A stretch of DNA of 38,962 nucleotides from Nocardia beijingensis NBRC 16342 (GCF_001612785.1 NZ_BDBC01000076.1:1-38962), one strand, 5' to 3'; shown: positions 25,052 to 33,800, counted from the stretch's first letter. The notes: generated by a model not told the origin, from the sequence alone. Numbers and translations: made by a program.

Positions 25052-27555
25052 ACACCACCGCGAGCCCTGAGCAGGGGTGGCTGGGCCGGGCGCTGCTCGC
25101 GCCCGGCGCGACGCTGCGCGATATCGCCGCGACGATCGGACACAGCGTGGTCTCCCCGGCCACCCTCGTGGTGGCGCTGGGAGTGGCCGGTGTGCTCGCC
25201 GCGGCGCGGGCACTGGTGCGGCGGCGAGGCCGCCGGCTGCGCGCCCAGGCTCGCCAGGTCACTCTGCTCACCCCACCCGTCCTCGACGCGAAGGGCGCGC
25301 TCGCGTTCTGGTCGCACCTGATCGGGCAGCTGCGCCCGGCGTGGGCGCGGCTGCTGTTCGGGCAGCCGCATCTGGGGTTCGAGTACACCGTGACTCCCGA
25401 GGACGGAGCCGCGATCCGCCTCTGGGTCCCCGGTGCCGTTCCGCCCGGATTGATCGAACGCGCGGTCGCCTCGGCCTGGCCCGGCGCGCACACCGACACC
25501 ACCCGGTCTGCCCGGTCTCCGCTACCAGACGCCTCGGACGGCACCCGGCGGATCATGGCGGGCGGTGAGTTGCGGCTGGGTCGCCGCGAAGGTCTGCCGC
25601 TGCGCACCGATTACAGCGGCGATCTGGTACGGGATCTGATCACCGCCGCCGACGACCTCGCTCCCGGCCAGGCCGCGTGCGTGCAGATCCTCGCCCGCCC
25701 GGTCACCGGCCGCCGCGTCGCCCGCGCCACCCGCAACGCCGCGACTGCCGGGTCGGCGGGGGCACCGGCCGGGGTGGTGCGGGCGCTGGCGCGCGAGGTG
25801 TTGAACCTGCTCCCGCCAGGACCCGTCACCCGGCCTGCACGCACCAGCGGCACGGGCGCGGCGTCGAGAGACCGGCAAACGACGATGGAGCACACCGCCG
25901 CCGCCCGAGCGGCGGCCACCAAGGCGCGAGGCGCGCACTGGGAGAGCGTCGTGCGCTACGCGGTATCGATACCGGTGCCCGGCGACCGAGGCCGTGGCGA
26001 GGCGCGGGCGGTGGCACGTGGACGTGCGGACGCTCTCGCGACGGTGTTCGGGGCCTGCACCGACCACAACTACTACCGGCGACGCCGCCGCCTCCGGCTC
26101 GCACTGCTGATAGCCGAGCGGCGACTCGGGCGCGGGGACGTGTTGTCAGTACCCGAACTCGCCACGATCGCCCACTTGCCCACCGACGACGGGCTACCCG
26201 GCCTGCAACGCGCCGGAGCCCGCGCCCTCACCCCGGCACCGCAGATCCCCACCGGCGGCCCGTACACCAAACCCCTCGGCCTCGCCGATACCGGTGGCCG
26301 CCGCCCGGTCGCGGTCAAGGTCTCCGACGCCCGCCACCACCTACACATCCTCGGCCCCACCGGCGTCGGCAAGTCGACACTGCTGGCGCGGCTGATCCTC
26401 GATGACGCCGACGCCGGGCGCGGGGTGATCGTCATCGACCCTAAAGGCGACCTCGTCACCGATGTGCTGTCGCGGCTGCCGTCGCGCTTCGGTGACCGGG
26501 TCGTGCTGTTCGACGCCGACTCCACCGCGCCGCCGCCATGCGTGAACCCGCTCGACATCGGGCGGGCGGGACTGGATTTGGCGGTGGACAACCTCGTCAC
26601 GGTGTTCCACCGGATCTTCCACCAATGGTGGGGGCCGCGCACCGACGACATCATGCGCGCGAGCCTTCTCACCCTGTGCGCCCAACCCGGCACCGCCACC
26701 CTCGCCGACCTGCCCCGCCTACTCACCGAACCCGCCTTCCGCAACCGTGTCACCCGCACCACCCCCGACCCCGTCCTGCGCGGATTCTGGGACAGCTACG
26801 AACAACTCAGCGACACCGGCCGCGCCCAACTCATCGGGCCGCTACTGAACAAACTGCGCGCGTTCCTGCTGCGGCCGTTCGTGCGCGCCGCCATCGCGGG
26901 CGGACCCTCCACGGTCGAGTTCGCCGACATCCTCGATGAGGGCGGAATCTGCCTGGCGAGGCTGCCGAAAGGCTCACTGGGGGAGGAGACCAGCCGCCTG
27001 GTCGGCTCACTACTTGTCGCACGCACCTGGCAGGCCGTCACCGCCCGCGCCCGCGTCCCCGCCGCCGACCGCCCCGACGCGGCTTTGGTGTTGGACGAGG
27101 CGCAGAACTTCTTGAACCTGTCCACCCCGATCGAGGACATGCTCGCCGAAGCCCGCGGATTACGCCTGTCGCTGCTGCTCGCGCATCAGAACCTCGGCCA
27201 GCTCTCCCGGGAGTTGCGCGACGGTATCTCCGCCAACGCCCGCAACAAGATCATCTTCGCGGTGTCACCCGACGACGCCCGCGATCTCGCCCGCCACACC
27301 CACCCCTGGCTGTCCGAGCACGACCTGACCCACCTCGACGCCTTCCACGCCGCCGCGCGGCTATTGGTCGATGGACAGAACGCCCGACCGTTCACCCTCA
27401 CCACCCGCCCGTTGCCGCCGCCGACCCCCGGTCGTGCCCGCGAGATCGCCGCCGCCGCCCGCGCCCGCCTGTTCACACCACCCGACGCCGCACCTGGCGG
27501 CAAACCCGCCGTCAGCGGTACAGCACCCGGCACCGGCGAGCCCCGGCTGATCTAG
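25048..27555 (+). CDS. VirD4/TraD-type coupling ATPase
   Basis: The 835-residue protein has an N-terminal membrane segment (about 33-54), a long variable region (60-420) and a conjugation ATPase domain. Walker A GPTGVGKST is at about 436-444, and Walker B ALVLDEAQNF at about 678-687, followed by AEARGLRLSLLLAHQNLGQL, a typical coupling-protein segment. It links the relaxosome to the type IV channel and pumps DNA. GTG at 25048 overlaps the methyltransferase stop (GTGA), so translation is coupled. The C-terminus (about 780-835) is low-complexity. Confidence 0.92.
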   Translation: MNTTASPEQGWLGRALLAPGATLRDIAATIGHSVVSPATLVVALGVAGVLAAARALVRRRGRRLRAQARQVTLLTPPVLDAKGALAFWSHLIGQLRPAWARLLFGQPHLGFEYTVTPEDGAAIRLWVPGAVPPGLIERAVASAWPGAHTDTTRSARSPLPDASDGTRRIMAGGELRLGRREGLPLRTDYSGDLVRDLITAADDLAPGQAACVQILARPVTGRRVARATRNAATAGSAGAPAGVVRALAREVLNLLPPGPVTRPARTSGTGAASRDRQTTMEHTAAARAAATKARGAHWESVVRYAVSIPVPGDRGRGEARAVARGRADALATVFGACTDHNYYRRRRRLRLALLIAERRLGRGDVLSVPELATIAHLPTDDGLPGLQRAGARALTPAPQIPTGGPYTKPLGLADTGGRRPVAVKVSDARHHLHILGPTGVGKSTLLARLILDDADAGRGVIVIDPKGDLVTDVLSRLPSRFGDRVVLFDADSTAPPPCVNPLDIGRAGLDLAVDNLVTVFHRIFHQWWGPRTDDIMRASLLTLCAQPGTATLADLPRLLTEPAFRNRVTRTTPDPVLRGFWDSYEQLSDTGRAQLIGPLLNKLRAFLLRPFVRAAIAGGPSTVEFADILDEGGICLARLPKGSLGEETSRLVGSLLVARTWQAVTARARVPAADRPDAALVLDEAQNFLNLSTPIEDMLAEARGLRLSLLLAHQNLGQLSRELRDGISANARNKIIFAVSPDDARDLARHTHPWLSEHDLTHLDAFHAAARLLVDGQNARPFTLTTRPLPPPTPGRAREIAAAARARLFTPPDAAPGGKPAVSGTAPGTGEPRLI

Positions 27556-27635
27556 ACCCCGCAGCCGAGGGCGGTGACGCGCCCCGGCGACGCCGCTGCC
27601 CGTGTCCTCATCTCCTCGAAAGGCTCCCCTCGCTG

Positions 27636-28640
27636 ATGATCGCCCACCCCGATCGGCAAGCCGACCTGCGCGCGCCGCGCCCCGCCCGGGCCCGGCCCTC
27701 GGGGTCGGAGAAGGTCCCGTTGGTGCCGCCGCTGACCGGCCGTGACCGCTGGATCCTGCGAATGCTGCACGAGCATCGTGTTCTGACCACCAACCAGCTC
27801 GCCGAGCTGGCCTTCCCCACCCCCAAGATCGCCCGCCGCCGCCTGGCGATCCTGAACCACTACCGAGTCCTGGACCGGTTCCGGCCCCTGCGCACCCGAG
27901 GCAGCGCCCCCTCCCACTGGGTACTCGCCCCCGCCGGAGCCACCGTGCTCGCCGCGGAAGCCGCCGCCAGCGTGCGCGACCTCGGATACAACCACCAACA
28001 GGCCCTCGCCGTCGCCCACAGCCTGCACCTGACCCACACCCTCGGCGTCAACGAATGGTTCACCACCCTCACCACCCACCACGACCCGGACGGGCGGGTG
28101 ACGGCGTGGTGGTCACAGACCCGCTGCCAGCGACTGTGGGGCGACCTCGCCCGCCCCGACGCCTTCGGCCGCTACACCCACACCGGCACCGTCTTTGACT
28201 TCTTCCTGGAATACGACCTCGCCACCACCGCCCTGAGGCGTGTCGCGGCGAAGCTGCACGGCTACGGCGAGCTGGCCCGCACCACCGGCGTCATCACCCC
28301 CGTCCTGTTCTGGGTACCGACCACCGCGCGGGAGACCAACGCTCGCGACACGGTGCGCAAGAGCTGGGAGCAGCTGCCCGACCCCGGCGCGGTGCCGGTC
28401 GCCACCGCCGCCGCCGAACTCCTCGCCCCCTTCACTGATCCCAGCCCCGCCGACCGGGTGTGGCTACCCCTCGATGCCACCCGCGCGAGCCGTCTGCACC
28501 TGCGCGAGCTGGCCGCCGTCTGGCCCCGCCGCACCCCACCCAGCAGCGATATCGACGCCGAGCCGACCACGACCGCCCTCGGCGGGCAGGTCATGCTCGC
28601 GCCACCACCACCCCGACCGCCGACAGTCCAGGGCTGGTGA
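27636..28640 (+). CDS. Replication-relaxation family protein, candidate relaxase or relaxosome component
   Basis: The 334-residue protein begins with a winged helix (about 33-95: LTGRDRWILRMLHEHRVLTTNQLAEL) followed by an alpha/beta region with HTLGVNEWFTTL and the acidic FDFFLEYDLAT. This pattern matches the replication-relaxation (Replic_Relax) family found on plasmids and mobile elements. No canonical relaxase with a HUH motif occurs elsewhere in the window, so this gene is the best candidate for the DNA-nicking or oriT-binding function. ATG at 27636 has AAAGG rather far upstream (12 bases). The C-terminus is Pro-rich. Family call fairly sure, catalytic role inferred. Confidence 0.75.
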   Translation: MIAHPDRQADLRAPRPARARPSGSEKVPLVPPLTGRDRWILRMLHEHRVLTTNQLAELAFPTPKIARRRLAILNHYRVLDRFRPLRTRGSAPSHWVLAPAGATVLAAEAAASVRDLGYNHQQALAVAHSLHLTHTLGVNEWFTTLTTHHDPDGRVTAWWSQTRCQRLWGDLARPDAFGRYTHTGTVFDFFLEYDLATTALRRVAAKLHGYGELARTTGVITPVLFWVPTTARETNARDTVRKSWEQLPDPGAVPVATAAAELLAPFTDPSPADRVWLPLDATRASRLHLRELAAVWPRRTPPSSDIDAEPTTTALGGQVMLAPPPPRPPTVQGW

Positions 28641-28647
28641 AAAGGCG

Positions 28648-29661
28648 ATGCTGGTCAAAGCGCTCGGTGCGGGTGGTGCTGCGGTGGTGTTCTGCGTCGT
28701 CGTGATCGCCGCCGTGGTCGCCACCGTCATCGTCTACGACCAGCCGCTACTGGCCCCCGCACCCTCGGCGGGTGCGGGCAGCACCCCCAGCCCGCAAGCG
28801 CGAGAGGACATTCCGCCCGATCTGCTGGTGCTCTACCAACAGGCCGCCGGGGATTGTCCCGGCCTGGACTGGTCGGTGCTCGCCGCGATCGGCAAGATCG
28901 AGACCGACCACGGCCGCTCACCCCTGCCGGGCGTACGGTCCGGGGAGAACTCGTCTGGAGCCGCCGGGCCGATGCAGTTCCTCGAACCAACCTTCGAGGG
29001 CGTGGTATCCCGGCACCCCTTGCCTGCGGGCGGGACGAGCCCGCCCTCGCGCTACAACCCCAGCGACGCCATCCACGCCGCCGCCCACTACCTCTGCGAC
29101 TCCGGCGCCCCCGCTGATCTGCGTGCGGCGATCTTCGCCTACAACCACGCCGACTGGTACGTCGAGCAGGTACTCGACCAAGCTGCCCGCTACCGCGCCA
29201 CCGCCCCCTCCGGCAGCGGTGACTGCCACACCATCCAAGCCGCGAGTCCCGCCGCCGCGCAGGCGATCTCCTTCGCCTGCGCCCAGCTCGGGGTCGCCTA
29301 CGTGTGGGGCGGCAACGGTCCCGAAGTCAACGGCGGCTGGGACTGCTCCGGGCTCACCCAGGCCGCCTACCGCGCGGCCGGAATCACTCTGCCCCGCACC
29401 ACCTACGACCAGATCCACACCGGCCCCCAAATCCCCGAAAATCAGCTCATCCCCGGCGATCTCGTCTTCTACGGCGCCGCCGACAACAACGTGCACCACG
29501 TCGGCCTCTACCTCGGAGGCGGACGCATGGTCCACGCGCCGACCTTCGGACAGCCCGTCCAGGTCAGCGCCTACCGCTATCCCGGCGACGACTACTACGG
29601 CGCGACCCGACCCGCCGCGATCAACTCACCCGCACAACATGATTCGCGTGACTCACCGTAG
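28648..29661 (+). CDS. Conjugation wall hydrolase: lytic transglycosylase plus NlpC/P60 peptidase
   Basis: The 337-residue protein has an N-terminal membrane anchor (about 5-32). A transglycosylase-like domain at 58-185 has the catalytic glutamate in AAIGKIETDHGRS, with AAGPMQFLEPTFEG. A C-terminal NlpC/P60 domain (about 200-325) has catalytic Cys in GGWDCSGLTQAAY and His in NVHHVGLYLGGGRMVHA. It should open peptidoglycan for the transfer channel, like VirB1 or TcpG proteins. Start ATG 28648 lies seven bases after the previous stop; AAGG is very close to it. The frame is open far upstream but has no better start. Confidence 0.9.
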   Translation: MLVKALGAGGAAVVFCVVVIAAVVATVIVYDQPLLAPAPSAGAGSTPSPQAREDIPPDLLVLYQQAAGDCPGLDWSVLAAIGKIETDHGRSPLPGVRSGENSSGAAGPMQFLEPTFEGVVSRHPLPAGGTSPPSRYNPSDAIHAAAHYLCDSGAPADLRAAIFAYNHADWYVEQVLDQAARYRATAPSGSGDCHTIQAASPAAAQAISFACAQLGVAYVWGGNGPEVNGGWDCSGLTQAAYRAAGITLPRTTYDQIHTGPQIPENQLIPGDLVFYGAADNNVHHVGLYLGGGRMVHAPTFGQPVQVSAYRYPGDDYYGATRPAAINSPAQHDSRDSP

Positions 29662-29710
29662 CGCGCCACCACGACGCCTGTTCCGAACCGACACCGACAG
29701 GAGAACCACC

Positions 29711-31201
29711 ATGCGCATCCGCCACCGGATCATCCGCCCCCGCCGCCACATCGTCCGCGCGCTGTTGTGTGCCGCCGTCGCTACCGCGACCGGCGTCGGG
29801 GCCGGTGTCGCCGCCGCAGACCCGACCGCGGCCCCCGCCGCCGCGTCCTGCCCGCGCTGGACCGCACTGCTGGTGCCGGGCACGTGGGACACCGCACCGG
29901 CCGCCGACCCTACCCGCCCGGTCGGGATGCTCGCTCCTATCGCGCAGGGCCTGGCCGCTCGCTACGGCAGCAATATCGACGTGCGCACCCTCGCCTACAG
30001 CGCCGACGTCGCGCCCGACACCACCTCTCAAACACACGGTGCGCAGACGCTCACCGCCACCCTCGCGGGTTTGTGCTCGACCACGCGCGTGGTGCTTGTC
30101 GGCTACTCCCAGGGCGCCGATATCGCCGGCGACCTCGCCACCGCCATCGGCAACCATCGAGGGCCCATCCCCGCCTCGAGGGTCGTGGCGGTCGGACTCG
30201 TCTCCGACCCCCACCGCGACCCGGCCACCACCCAACTCGGGAACTCGGTGCCCGGACGAGGCATCGCCGGTCCCCGCCCGCTGGGCTTCGGCGACCTCAC
30301 CGACCGCGTCCGCACCCTCTGCGCCGAAGGCGACCTCTACTGCTCGACCACACCCGAGACCCCACCGGTCCTCGCCGCGGTCGGCCACGCCGTGGCTTCG
30401 GTCCCCGACTCGGCCGGGGCCCCGCCGTCTCCCGCCCCGGCCCCGGCCACCTCGGCGCAGGTCCCCAGCTCGACATCGGCATCGGCCCCCACCACCGGCG
30501 CGGGCGGGACCCCACCGGCCTCGACCGGGGTCTCGATCGGAGGTCTGGATCCTTCTCAGGTACTCGCACAGGTGATCACGGTGCTGGGCGGGCTGGCTGA
30601 GTTCGCCACGAACGTGCCCGCCATCGCGGGCGATCTCGCCCAGCTGCCCGCCCTCGTCGGCGCCGGCGACATCCCCGGCCTGCACCGGCTCGCCGGGGAC
30701 CTCAACAACCAGTTCGCCCCGGTCGTGCGCATGGCCGCCGGCATCGACCTGCGGCTGGTGGCTCATGTGTTGGCGTTGGCCGCGCCGCTGGATACCTCCG
30801 GATGGGTCGGGGTCGCCGCTCAGATCGTCGGCATGCTCGCGGGCCTGGACATCGCGCGGATCGCCGCCGACATCGGGCGCGCCCAGGAGATCGCCTGGAC
30901 CGCCGTGCAGGCACTGGCCGCCGGTGACCCTCTCGCCACACTGGCCGCGTTGACCGGATTCGCCCCGGTCGCCACCGACCTCCTCGCAGCCACCGCACAA
31001 GCGTTCACCGGGACCCGGGTCGGGTCGCTGGCCCAGACCTACACCGCCACCACCCCACCGGCCACCGGCGCCGCGCTGGCCCAGCAGGGCAGCGACGCCG
31101 CTGGATTCGCCGCCAGCGGGGTCCACGCCACCGGCTACACCACCGCCGCCACCACGACGCTGCTGGGCTGGCTCGAGAACGCCATCGACCACACGACATA
31201 G
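29711..31201 (+). CDS. Secreted cutinase-family hydrolase with long hydrophobic C-terminal half
   Basis: The 496-residue protein has an Arg-rich signal peptide ending near GVAAADPTA. A cutinase domain at about 45-235 includes the nucleophile motif GYSQGAD, the acid in CAEGDLYCST and the histidine in AVGHAVASV, so the triad looks intact. A Pro/Ser/Thr linker (240-275) leads to a helical, Ala/Gly-rich C-terminal half of unknown role, unlike normal cutinases, which stop after about 220 residues. Cutinase-like proteins of mycolic-acid bacteria are esterases acting on lipids. ATG at 29711 follows AGGAGA. The frame opens much further upstream, overlapping the previous gene, so that longer reading was rejected. 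Confidence 0.85.
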   Translation: MRIRHRIIRPRRHIVRALLCAAVATATGVGAGVAAADPTAAPAAASCPRWTALLVPGTWDTAPAADPTRPVGMLAPIAQGLAARYGSNIDVRTLAYSADVAPDTTSQTHGAQTLTATLAGLCSTTRVVLVGYSQGADIAGDLATAIGNHRGPIPASRVVAVGLVSDPHRDPATTQLGNSVPGRGIAGPRPLGFGDLTDRVRTLCAEGDLYCSTTPETPPVLAAVGHAVASVPDSAGAPPSPAPAPATSAQVPSSTSASAPTTGAGGTPPASTGVSIGGLDPSQVLAQVITVLGGLAEFATNVPAIAGDLAQLPALVGAGDIPGLHRLAGDLNNQFAPVVRMAAGIDLRLVAHVLALAAPLDTSGWVGVAAQIVGMLAGLDIARIAADIGRAQEIAWTAVQALAAGDPLATLAALTGFAPVATDLLAATAQAFTGTRVGSLAQTYTATTPPATGAALAQQGSDAAGFAASGVHATGYTTAATTTLLGWLENAIDHTT

Positions 31202-31598
31202 ATGTTGGTTCAGGTGGAGCAGGGATGCGTGCGGTCTGGCGTGGCCACTGTGGCACGCGGTCTGCTCGTCGTATGGACTTGCCCAGACGATCGCACTGAG
31301 GCGATGCTGGAAGGACGGGAAGCTGGCAAGAGGCTCAACCGGGTGTCAGCAGCGTCTTCTCGGGCAAGGTGCGCTAGACGGTCGGCGCTCCTCGAAACAC
31401 GGTTGAACTGTGACGTGCCCGTTCGCCCGCTTCTGCCGGGTGGGCGTTTCCAGCGGGCGGCAATCCCGCCGTAGACCGCTGGCTTCCATCGACCCCAGGT
31501 AACGGCCGCCGGTAGTTTGCCACGCCCTGGGGCTCGACCAACGGTCATTCCGCATCGCGCCGCGGGGCGGGCTCCCTCTTCATGATTGGAGACCCGTC
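31202..31598. other. Intergenic stretch after the conjugation operon
   Basis: About 400 bases without a supported gene. It contains a nested inverted repeat at 31450-31482. The ribosome site of the next small gene (TTGGAGA) is at the right end. Short crossing open frames have atypical composition and nothing recognisable. Confidence 0.5.
31450..31482. repeat. Nested hairpin, possible terminator
   Basis: CCAGCGG (31450-31456) pairs with CCGCTGG (31476-31482), and an inner GCGG/CCGC pair extends the stem. It lies 250 bases after the cutinase gene. It could end that operon or be a protein-binding site. Confidence 0.45.
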
Positions 31599-31754
31599 AT
31601 GGGCAAGGAATGGATGGACCGGGAATCAGCCGATCGTATCGGCGCCGCCGCTGAGCGGGACCCTTCATCGCCGACAGCGACATCGGGGTTCGCGGAGCGT
31701 GCTGATGCTGCCGCAGATCGCAACGAGGCTGACTGCCTCGAAGACGACGATTGA
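31599..31754 (+). CDS. Small acidic protein (51 residues), unknown function
   Basis: The open frame reads MGKEWMDRESADRIGAAAER, then a Pro/Ser/Thr turn, GFAERADAAADRNEADCLED and ends in aspartates. GGAG lies nine bases before the ATG. I recall similar MGKEW...RIG...SGF..RA short proteins in actinobacterial mobile regions, but this is memory, not a search. No domain is known. It is too short for many gene callers. It could be a small adaptor or antirestriction-like protein; no function is claimed. Confidence 0.6.
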   Translation: MGKEWMDRESADRIGAAAERDPSSPTATSGFAERADAAADRNEADCLEDDD

Positions 31755-31833
31755 GCACTCGGTGGCGCCGAGATAACCGGCACGACGAGAAACCACGGCT
31801 TGTGGCCTCGCCGTGCCGGGGTAGCGTCGGTTG

Positions 31834-32178
31834 ATGTCCTCGAAGCGAGGAGATGGCCGATTGGCCGATCGAAGCTCAACAACCACGCCAGCGAATAGGC
31901 GGTTCTGCCACGCGTGCGGCCGTCCCCTGTCGTCGGCCACTCGTGCTGACGCCCTGTATTGCTCTTCGGCTTGCCGGGCGCGTCACTGGCGGTGGTTTCA
32001 GCAGACTCGAAGCCGAGTCAGGGCTATCCACAACCGCGCAGCACCGCGGGCAACCTGCCCCGAGTGTCGACGGACGTGGGTGATCGGACTGGATCATCGC
32101 TCGTCGGCGATCTACTGCTCCCACCGCTGCCGCACGCGCGCGTGGCGACGAAGACGTTCGGCGCAGGTGTCACGGTGA
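31834..32178 (+). CDS. Small protein with two zinc-finger-like Cys4 modules
   Basis: The 114-residue basic protein holds two similar zinc-binding patterns: C25-C28...C43-C47 (CHACGRP...YCSSACRARHW) and C75-C78...C95-C99 (CPECRRT...IYCSHRCRTRAW). Each is a CxxC-CxxxC module with a following Arg/Trp helix, as in treble-clef fingers found in mobile-element and phage DNA-binding proteins. The internal duplication is clear. ATG at 31834 is used; the TTG one codon earlier is in frame. No strong ribosome site is seen, so the message may be leaderless. Role unknown, probably nucleic-acid binding. Confidence 0.65.
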   Translation: MSSKRGDGRLADRSSTTTPANRRFCHACGRPLSSATRADALYCSSACRARHWRWFQQTRSRVRAIHNRAAPRATCPECRRTWVIGLDHRSSAIYCSHRCRTRAWRRRRSAQVSR

Positions 32179-32249
32179 CTGTATCCCGAACGGCTGGCCG
32201 CAACTCATTAAAACTAGCCTCTACCTGGGAAAACATGGGACATTCATGC

Positions 32250-32278
32250 TTGCCGCAGCGGTAGGCTGCGCGCATAAT
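32250..32278 (+). promoter_or_regulatory. Candidate sigma-70-type promoter for the DUF6192 gene
   Basis: TTGCCG (32250-32255) and CATAAT (32273-32278) are separated by exactly 17 bases in a locally AT-richer stretch. Transcription would start near 32285, giving a 5' leader of about 110 bases. Confidence 0.45.
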
Positions 32279-32397
32279 TGGTCCGGCCTATTCGTTATCC
32301 GTTCGCGCTCGCATAGCCTCCGGCTCCAGCGCAATGCGACGGATCCGCCAGGTGGGCGATCGGCGAACGGTCAGGCAAGATCAAGGAGATGGTGGCG

Positions 32398-33270
32398 ATG
32401 CCCACCAAGATCGGAAACGTCACCGAACGACAGTACCAGCGATTGGTTCAGCATGCGCGCGGGCTCGTCGAGCAGCAGTCGCACGCGCAGTTCGGACTCG
32501 GCGACGACGCGTTGAAGGTTGCTCCGATGCAACAGTATGGCGGAGCACACGCCAGCGAACCGTTGATGACGGTGTCCTACAGCATCGAAAGATTCGCCAA
32601 CGACATCGGCATCCCCCCGGCGACACTCAATACCTATCGGTGGGTGTCCTCACGGTGGCCGAAGGGGAAACGTCGCAAAGGGGTCTCCCACTACATCCAC
32701 AGGGTCTTTGCCGGACTGGACGAAGACGATCGTTACGAGGTGATCAAGCACCCCCCGGACGGCGAGGACCGCTGGAACTACGAGAGTGCCTGCCGCTACG
32801 TCGGTTGGAAGGCTCCCGTGCCCAGGACCGCGCAGGAGAAGGTCGATCGAATCCACGAACTGGCCAAGGACGACTCGGTCGCCACCACAGTGACACGCAA
32901 CTTCCTCAACCGGCCGAACGTCGCGTTCGAGGCGATGGCCGACCACACCGCTCGCCACGCCGTTAACACCGCGCAGGTCGACCGTGCGCGGCAATCGAAC
33001 GAACGCGCCCGCCAGCGCCATCCCGTGATCAGGAAGCTCGAACACGGTGCCGAGTACATCGAGCTGGTCGGCATGTGCGCTCAGTTCGTCGCCGCGGCCG
33101 GACGCATCGTTCCCACGTTGCGCGGCCACGAATTCACCGACGCCGAACGCGCAACGATCCACATGAACACCGCGCGAGTGCGGAGCACCACGGATTGGAT
33201 CGAAACCGCTGTCGATACCGGCGATGTGTCCCTGGACGAGGGGCTGGCTCGCCTCCTATCGGAGGAGTGA
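32398..33270 (+). CDS. DUF6192 family protein (ParB/RacA-like regulator candidate)
   Basis: The 290-residue protein has the pattern of the DUF6192 family known from Streptomyces: an N-terminal KIGNVTERQYQRLV segment, a helix-turn-helix-like region (about 70-95: FANDIGIPPATLNTYRWVSSRWP), then TAQEKVDRIHELAKDD and a long helical C-terminus with FLNRPNVAFEAMADHTARH. It is soluble and probably binds DNA. ATG at 32398 has AAGGAG nine bases upstream; two earlier starts in frame lie too close to that site. It is followed after five bases by a winged-helix protein gene whose ribosome site overlaps its own last codons, so the two are coupled. Confidence 0.8.
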   Translation: MPTKIGNVTERQYQRLVQHARGLVEQQSHAQFGLGDDALKVAPMQQYGGAHASEPLMTVSYSIERFANDIGIPPATLNTYRWVSSRWPKGKRRKGVSHYIHRVFAGLDEDDRYEVIKHPPDGEDRWNYESACRYVGWKAPVPRTAQEKVDRIHELAKDDSVATTVTRNFLNRPNVAFEAMADHTARHAVNTAQVDRARQSNERARQRHPVIRKLEHGAEYIELVGMCAQFVAAAGRIVPTLRGHEFTDAERATIHMNTARVRSTTDWIETAVDTGDVSLDEGLARLLSEE

Positions 33271-33275
33271 ACATC

Positions 33276-33680
33276 ATGTCGAAGCGACTGCCAAAGCACA
33301 TCACCGGCGAACGAGTACTGGCAGCTCTGCTCGAAGCGAGACCGGCACGCTTGACCACACAACAGCTCGCCGCCACGACCGGGCTCACCCTAAGCCAGGT
33401 CCGAACCGGCCTGGCATGGATCAAAGACACCGGTGCCTTCGAACGTATGCAACCGCTCACCTGGCGGCGCGCGGGAGGGCACGGCATGACCGACGACGTG
33501 GACGACTGGATCGCCCAGGAACGATCCATTGTGCACACTCTCTATACCCGCACCAAGCGGCTGATTACCGGCACGGCTGCGCCGCACGCCGAGCGACGCC
33601 CCGACGATGATTGGATCCGCCTGTTCCTGGACCAGGTCAACGGAGTTAGAGCCATGCTCGAAGCCGTGTCTCGGCTTTGA
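33276..33680 (+). CDS. Winged-helix DNA-binding protein partner of DUF6192
   Basis: The 134-residue product has a winged helix at about 8-65 (GERVLAALLEARPARLTTQQLAATTG, then LSQVRTGLAWIKD) and a helical C-terminal half. GGAGGAG, eight bases upstream, lies inside the end of the DUF6192 gene. Together they form a small regulatory operon ending in a strong hairpin at 33741-33784. The target is unknown. Confidence 0.75.
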   Translation: MSKRLPKHITGERVLAALLEARPARLTTQQLAATTGLTLSQVRTGLAWIKDTGAFERMQPLTWRRAGGHGMTDDVDDWIAQERSIVHTLYTRTKRLITGTAAPHAERRPDDDWIRLFLDQVNGVRAMLEAVSRL

Positions 33681-33740
33681 CGGCCGGTCGCTGTAGCCCG
33701 GATCGCAACCGGAAGTCCCATCCTGCCCGGTCAGACGACG

Positions 33741-33784
33741 AACGGCCAGTGGAGCCGAGCATCTGCTCGGCCCCACCGGCCGTT
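33741..33784. terminator. Bidirectional hairpin terminator
   Basis: AACGGCC (33741-33747) pairs with GGCCGTT (33778-33784), and an inner CCGAGCA/TGCTCGG pair around TC extends the stem with GTGG/CCAC between. It lies between two convergent operons and can serve both. Confidence 0.75.
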
Positions 33785-33800
33785 TCAGTGTGCGGGAAGG

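Noticed and set aside
28772..29710. Upstream extension of the cutinase frame through the wall hydrolase gene
   Set aside because: Low-complexity shadow translation; ATG at 29711 has AGGAGA and a signal peptide.
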